Shown in pieces: positions 31,149-34,063 of a DNA stretch of 34,063 bases; positions within the stretch are counted from its first letter, which is position 1, and every line of letters begins with the position of its first letter. The stretch comes from Bacteroidota bacterium. Its GTDB lineage: Bacteria; Bacteroidota; Bacteroidia; Palsa-948. Where the stretch lies: assembly GCA_016213435.1 (NCBI GenBank), contig JACRAL010000105.1:1-34063 (forward strand), read 5' to 3'. The translations under genes and the position numbers were made by a program. The notes under the pieces are model-generated. The model did no database searches and was not told where the DNA came from. It saw only the letters and a program-made list of their open reading frames with translations.

Positions 31149-31829
31149 TTATTTCATTCCACCCATAGGGCGTACAGGTTCTTTTCCATCTTGTCCCCAT
31201 TTTTCAGGGGCTTCACGCCAGGATTTCAGAAGAGCAACGTCTGCTTTGGTAATCACCTCTTTTTTCAAAGCTTCCTTGGTGAGTGTTTCATAATCGCAAA
31301 GATGATATACAGGGCATTTTTCCTTTTTGAAAGCATCCGCAGAAACTTTGAAATTATAGGTGAAGATGGAGATCATTCCCTGAACAATACAACCTGCATT
31401 GCGAAGAGATGTAACTGCTTTTAAGCTACTTTTTCCGGTAGAGATAAGATCTTCAACGATCACAACTTTTTGTCCTGCACCCACCACACCTTCGATCAGG
31501 TTGGTAAGTCCGTGCACTTTTGCTTCGGCACGCACATAGCAAAAAGGAAGATTGAGCGCATCAGCAATCATCATTCCATGTGCAATTCCTCCTGTGGCAA
31601 CGCCACAAATCACATCGGGTTTCCCCATTTTTTCATGGATGACCTTGATGAACTGGTCGCACAGATAATTGCGAATTTTGGGATATGAGAGAGTTCTTCT
31701 GTTGTCGCAATAAATTGGTGCCTTCCAGCCCGATGCCCAAATAAAAGGTTTGTTGGGTTGTAGTTTTATTGCTTTAATTTGCAACAGGTGTTCCGCAATT
31801 TTTACAGCGGTTTCCTGATTTACGATCAT
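31149..31829 (-). CDS. pyrE: Orotate phosphoribosyltransferase
   Basis: The 226-residue enzyme makes orotidine 5'-phosphate from orotate and PRPP in pyrimidine synthesis. The PRPP loop is VVIVEDLISTGKSS, and the family parts FIWASGWKAPIYCDNR, GVATGGIAHG and FCYVRAEAKVHG are visible. I chose the ATG at 31829; a TTG at 31853 adds eight residues and overlaps the divergent gene start. The C-terminus (EKWGQDGKEPVRPMGGMK) is a short tail. It is divergent from the Nudix gene with 24 bases between starts. Confidence 0.95.
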   Translation of the reverse strand: MIVNQETAVKIAEHLLQIKAIKLQPNKPFIWASGWKAPIYCDNRRTLSYPKIRNYLCDQFIKVIHEKMGKPDVICGVATGGIAHGMMIADALNLPFCYVRAEAKVHGLTNLIEGVVGAGQKVVIVEDLISTGKSSLKAVTSLRNAGCIVQGMISIFTYNFKVSADAFKKEKCPVYHLCDYETLTKEALKKEVITKADVALLKSWREAPEKWGQDGKEPVRPMGGMK

Positions 31830-31853
31830 AAAATAAAATTTAGTACTCCGCAA

Positions 31854-32459
31854 ATGTATAAAGTTTTTTCAGGTGAAAGGTGTATTCTGGTTTCGGGTAA
31901 GAAAATAAAAGCCGATCACAAGGACATAAAACTGCTTCGTTTCGCCTCTGCCGAAGCATTTCACAGGGAATACAAGCAATTTGTACGTTCGTCAGGTCTG
32001 AAAAAACTAATCGTTATTGGGGACGAAGAAAAGATTTGGCAAGTGTTTCGCTCTTTTTTTTCATACATTGAAGCGTCTGGAGGACTGGTAAAAAATGAAA
32101 AAGGAGAACTGCTGATGATATACCGAAACGGGCATTGGGATCTACCGAAAGGAAAAATGGAAAAAGGAGAATTACCTGAAGAAACTTCTCTCCGCGAGGT
32201 GCAAGAAGAGTGTGGAGTGAAAAAATTAACAATTATAAAACCATTAAATTCTTCCTATCATATTTTTTTTCAGAGTAATAAAGAGTGTATGAAACGGACT
32301 TATTGGTTTGAGATGACTTGCAAAGATTCAGCAAAACCTGTTCCGCAAGCAGAAGAAGGAATTACAGAAGCACAATGGATGAGCAAAGAGGAAGTGAAAA
32401 AGATAATACATAAAGTTTATCCTTCTCTTCAGGAGATTTTAGAGCCCCTCCTAAAATGA
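31854..32459 (+). CDS. Nudix hydrolase
   Basis: The 201-residue protein hydrolyses a nucleoside diphosphate linked to another group. The Nudix box is complete at residues 100-122: G100, E106, R114, E115, E118, E119 and G121 (pattern Gx5Ex7REUxEExGU). The N-terminal 75 residues are a separate domain seen in Bacteroidota Nudix proteins (VSGKKIKADHKDI, FASAEAFHREYKQF). The substrate cannot be told from the sequence. I chose the ATG at 31854 because a longer frame from 31779 would overlap the pyrE start. Confidence 0.92.
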   Translation: MYKVFSGERCILVSGKKIKADHKDIKLLRFASAEAFHREYKQFVRSSGLKKLIVIGDEEKIWQVFRSFFSYIEASGGLVKNEKGELLMIYRNGHWDLPKGKMEKGELPEETSLREVQEECGVKKLTIIKPLNSSYHIFFQSNKECMKRTYWFEMTCKDSAKPVPQAEEGITEAQWMSKEEVKKIIHKVYPSLQEILEPLLK

Positions 32460-32486
32460 CCTTTGGTTGTCCATTAGAGAGGACTT

Positions 32487-33932
32487 TTATTTTTTCTTTT
32501 TGATCTGAATGAAAGTCGTATCAATATCCTGTGGCTTATCAGCAGGGGATTGCAAAATATTTCCTTTGGGATCGATCAGGAAATAGGTGGGAACAGTAAG
32601 TACATTAAATTCTTCTTTCGCTTTTTTGTAATTATCGCAGTAAAGAAATTTCCAGCCTGCCCCGTTCTTATCGTGGTCCAATTTTGAATTTTTTTTCAGA
32701 AAATTTTTCATTGACTCCGGTTTTTTGTCCACCGAAATACTGACGAAAGCAATCTTATTTCCATATATCTTTTTTAATTCCGGAATCATCATCATTTCCT
32801 GTGTGCAGGAAGAGCACCAGGTGGTCCAGAAATTCAAGTAAACATATTTTCCTTTGAAATCGGAAAGCGAAATAGTTTTTCCATCCATATCCTGAAAGGG
32901 AAGAGTTGGAGCAGGATTTCCTGTGTTCATAACCGAAAATTTCTTTTTCAGATTTTCAGCGCTTCTGCGGTTTTCTCCGGCTTTGCATTGTGTGGCTGCC
33001 TGATCAAGAATAGCTAATACGGAACTTACTTTGCAAGCCGGATAACGAAAATATTCTGCCAGTGATTTAAGGATAAATGTTTCCCGAATCGTATCGTTCG
33101 CCAAGACATTAATTTGTTTGAAATATTCCATCAGAGAAGCGAAATTTTGTTTGCCGATCTCATTCTGGGTTTGTGGTTCTGCCATGAAAGCACTTATGGT
33201 GACGGCAAAGAACTGATTGAAAAACATCATGTAGTCGTTATTGCCCAGTTGAATGGTTTTGTTCTTAAAATATTTTTCAACTATTTTTTCATTTTCTTTT
33301 AGCGTGATGCTTTCTTCCAACTGGGCAAAAGTGTAATCAATGTAATTGTTGAGATAGCGTTTATTGAAGGCAGAATATTTTTGCACACAAAGAGTTTTCA
33401 TTGTGTCAATTCTTCCGAAGAAGAAAGAACTTTTCGTTGAAATTAACGGGCGATTGTATTCCAGAAAAGCTTCGTATCTGTTGCTGAAATCAGCCATCAG
33501 GTAATTGATCTCGGTTGAGTCAGAATTATTGAACATCATACTCACAGGAACAGCAATGCTCAGGGTGTTTACTGCATCGGAATCTTTTGCGAGAAAATCT
33601 ATGTCGTATGTTCTGTTTGGTTCTGCAATCATTTCTGATTTTGCATTATCTGCCATCAGATAGATGTACGTTGGCTGAGAAATAGAAAAACTTAGGGCGA
33701 AATTTCCTTTTGCATCAATGAGACTGCTTGCCAGTTCTTTTTCCCTGTAAGAAATATAATCGTCATAAGTATAAGCGTATATCTTGTTTGTTTCCAAAAG
33801 ATAGCTCGTATCGGCTTTTCCTTTTATTGTCACATTTTGGGAAAGACATAAGTAAGAAGGTAATAGGCTGACGGTGAACAACAATAGAAACTGTTCTATT
33901 CTGCTAATTGTTATTTGATATTTTTTTTTCAT
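32487..33932 (-). CDS. TlpA/ResA-family thiol-disulfide protein with N-terminal extension
   Basis: The 481-residue protein has a signal-anchor-like segment (about 11-31), an N-terminal beta domain like that of Bacteroidota TlpA proteins (about 33-115, DUF4369-type pattern VTIKGKADTSYLLE), a helical middle domain (about 140-325) and a thioredoxin domain (about 337-481) with C373-S-S-C376 in TTWCSSCTQE and the cis-Pro motif TVPTYFLI. It would reduce or isomerise disulfides in the periplasm. The start of the gene lies 78 bases from the ATG of a divergent transposase-like frame. Confidence 0.9.
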   Translation of the reverse strand: MKKKYQITISRIEQFLLLFTVSLLPSYLCLSQNVTIKGKADTSYLLETNKIYAYTYDDYISYREKELASSLIDAKGNFALSFSISQPTYIYLMADNAKSEMIAEPNRTYDIDFLAKDSDAVNTLSIAVPVSMMFNNSDSTEINYLMADFSNRYEAFLEYNRPLISTKSSFFFGRIDTMKTLCVQKYSAFNKRYLNNYIDYTFAQLEESITLKENEKIVEKYFKNKTIQLGNNDYMMFFNQFFAVTISAFMAEPQTQNEIGKQNFASLMEYFKQINVLANDTIRETFILKSLAEYFRYPACKVSSVLAILDQAATQCKAGENRRSAENLKKKFSVMNTGNPAPTLPFQDMDGKTISLSDFKGKYVYLNFWTTWCSSCTQEMMMIPELKKIYGNKIAFVSISVDKKPESMKNFLKKNSKLDHDKNGAGWKFLYCDNYKKAKEEFNVLTVPTYFLIDPKGNILQSPADKPQDIDTTFIQIKKKK

Positions 33933-33948
33933 TGTTACAGTTCGTTAG

Positions 33949-33980
33949 TTGAAACTATGCGCTTTCAGCGCAAGACTTTC
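33949..33980. repeat. Imperfect hairpin, possible IS200/IS605 left end
   Basis: GAAACTATGCGC, loop TTTCA, GCGCAAGACTTTC pair through GCGC and GAAA/TTTC with an internal loop. A hairpin with mismatches just upstream of a transposase start is typical of the single-strand ends recognised by IS200/IS605 (Y1) transposases. Assignment depends on the partial gene at 34011. Confidence 0.35.
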
Positions 33981-34010
33981 AGTTGCTACACAATTTTGTA
34001 AGTTTGCGGA

Positions 34011-34063
34011 ATGAGTAATACCCCAAGGTATGGCAGTCATAATGTATCTCGGTTGACGGCTCA
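34011..34063 (+). CDS. N-terminus of a probable IS200/IS605-like transposase (cut by window end)
   Basis: The first codons read MSNTPRYGSHNVSRLTA and run off the window. The motif YGSHNVSRLT resembles, from memory, the start of some Y1 (IS200-type) transposases, where a conserved HIVW and KYR follow. Only 17 residues are visible, and the catalytic HuH motif and tyrosine are not in the window. The upstream hairpin at 33949-33980 supports it. Confidence 0.5.
   Translation, partial: MSNTPRYGSHNVSRLTA

Overview
The window looks like a Bacteroidota chromosome segment, AT-rich, carrying an integrated mobilizable element. The host group is suggested by several secreted proteins ending in type IX secretion (T9SS) sorting domains, by TlpA/ResA-type thioredoxins, by -7 boxes of the TAnnTTTG type, and by a housekeeping block (birA, rsfS, ftsH, LUD protein) of a kind familiar from this phylum.

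Layout, left to right. Bases 1-4200 hold a phage- or plasmid-like block, mostly on the minus strand: a tyrosine recombinase, a structured leader, a small orphan protein, a winged-helix replication-type protein, a small coupled hypothetical gene and a D12-class adenine methyltransferase. Next comes a hypothetical gene damaged at both ends; a 168-bp MITE-like element with 10-bp target duplications forms its 3' end. Bases 5430-5800 are a cluster of palindromic repeats. Bases 5820-18809 are cargo on the minus strand. One pair is a 454-residue propeller protein and a 1997-residue surface protein. A second, tightly packed operon encodes an M23 peptidase with a T9SS signal, a six-blade kelch protein, a lipocalin-like protein and a thioredoxin-family protein. 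A divergent XRE regulator lies beside two palindromic operator-like sites over the start of that operon. Bases 20062-25638 are a mobilization operon: hypothetical, membrane protein, lipoprotein, tiny membrane peptide, VirD4-like coupling ATPase without a membrane anchor, MobC-like protein, MobP-type relaxase, small membrane protein. No conjugation pore (T4SS) genes are visible, so the element looks mobilizable rather than self-transmissible.

At about 25944-26005 lies the 3' half of a tRNA-Leu gene followed by its terminator. Its 5' half is missing and it sits beside clustered short direct repeats. I read this as the right attachment site of the element. Bases 26081-33932 are ordinary chromosome: DUF2007 protein, LUD protein, ftsH, rsfS, birA, an SRPBCC protein, pyrE, a Nudix hydrolase and a TlpA-like protein. 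The window ends in the first codons of a probable IS200/IS605-type transposase.

The most notable signals are the near-identical palindromic repeat inserted in frame in two unrelated genes (birA and a T9SS protein), the MITE that rewrites a protein's C-terminus, the operator pair controlling an exported peptidase/kelch operon inside a mobilizable element, and the anchor-less coupling protein next to a tiny membrane peptide.
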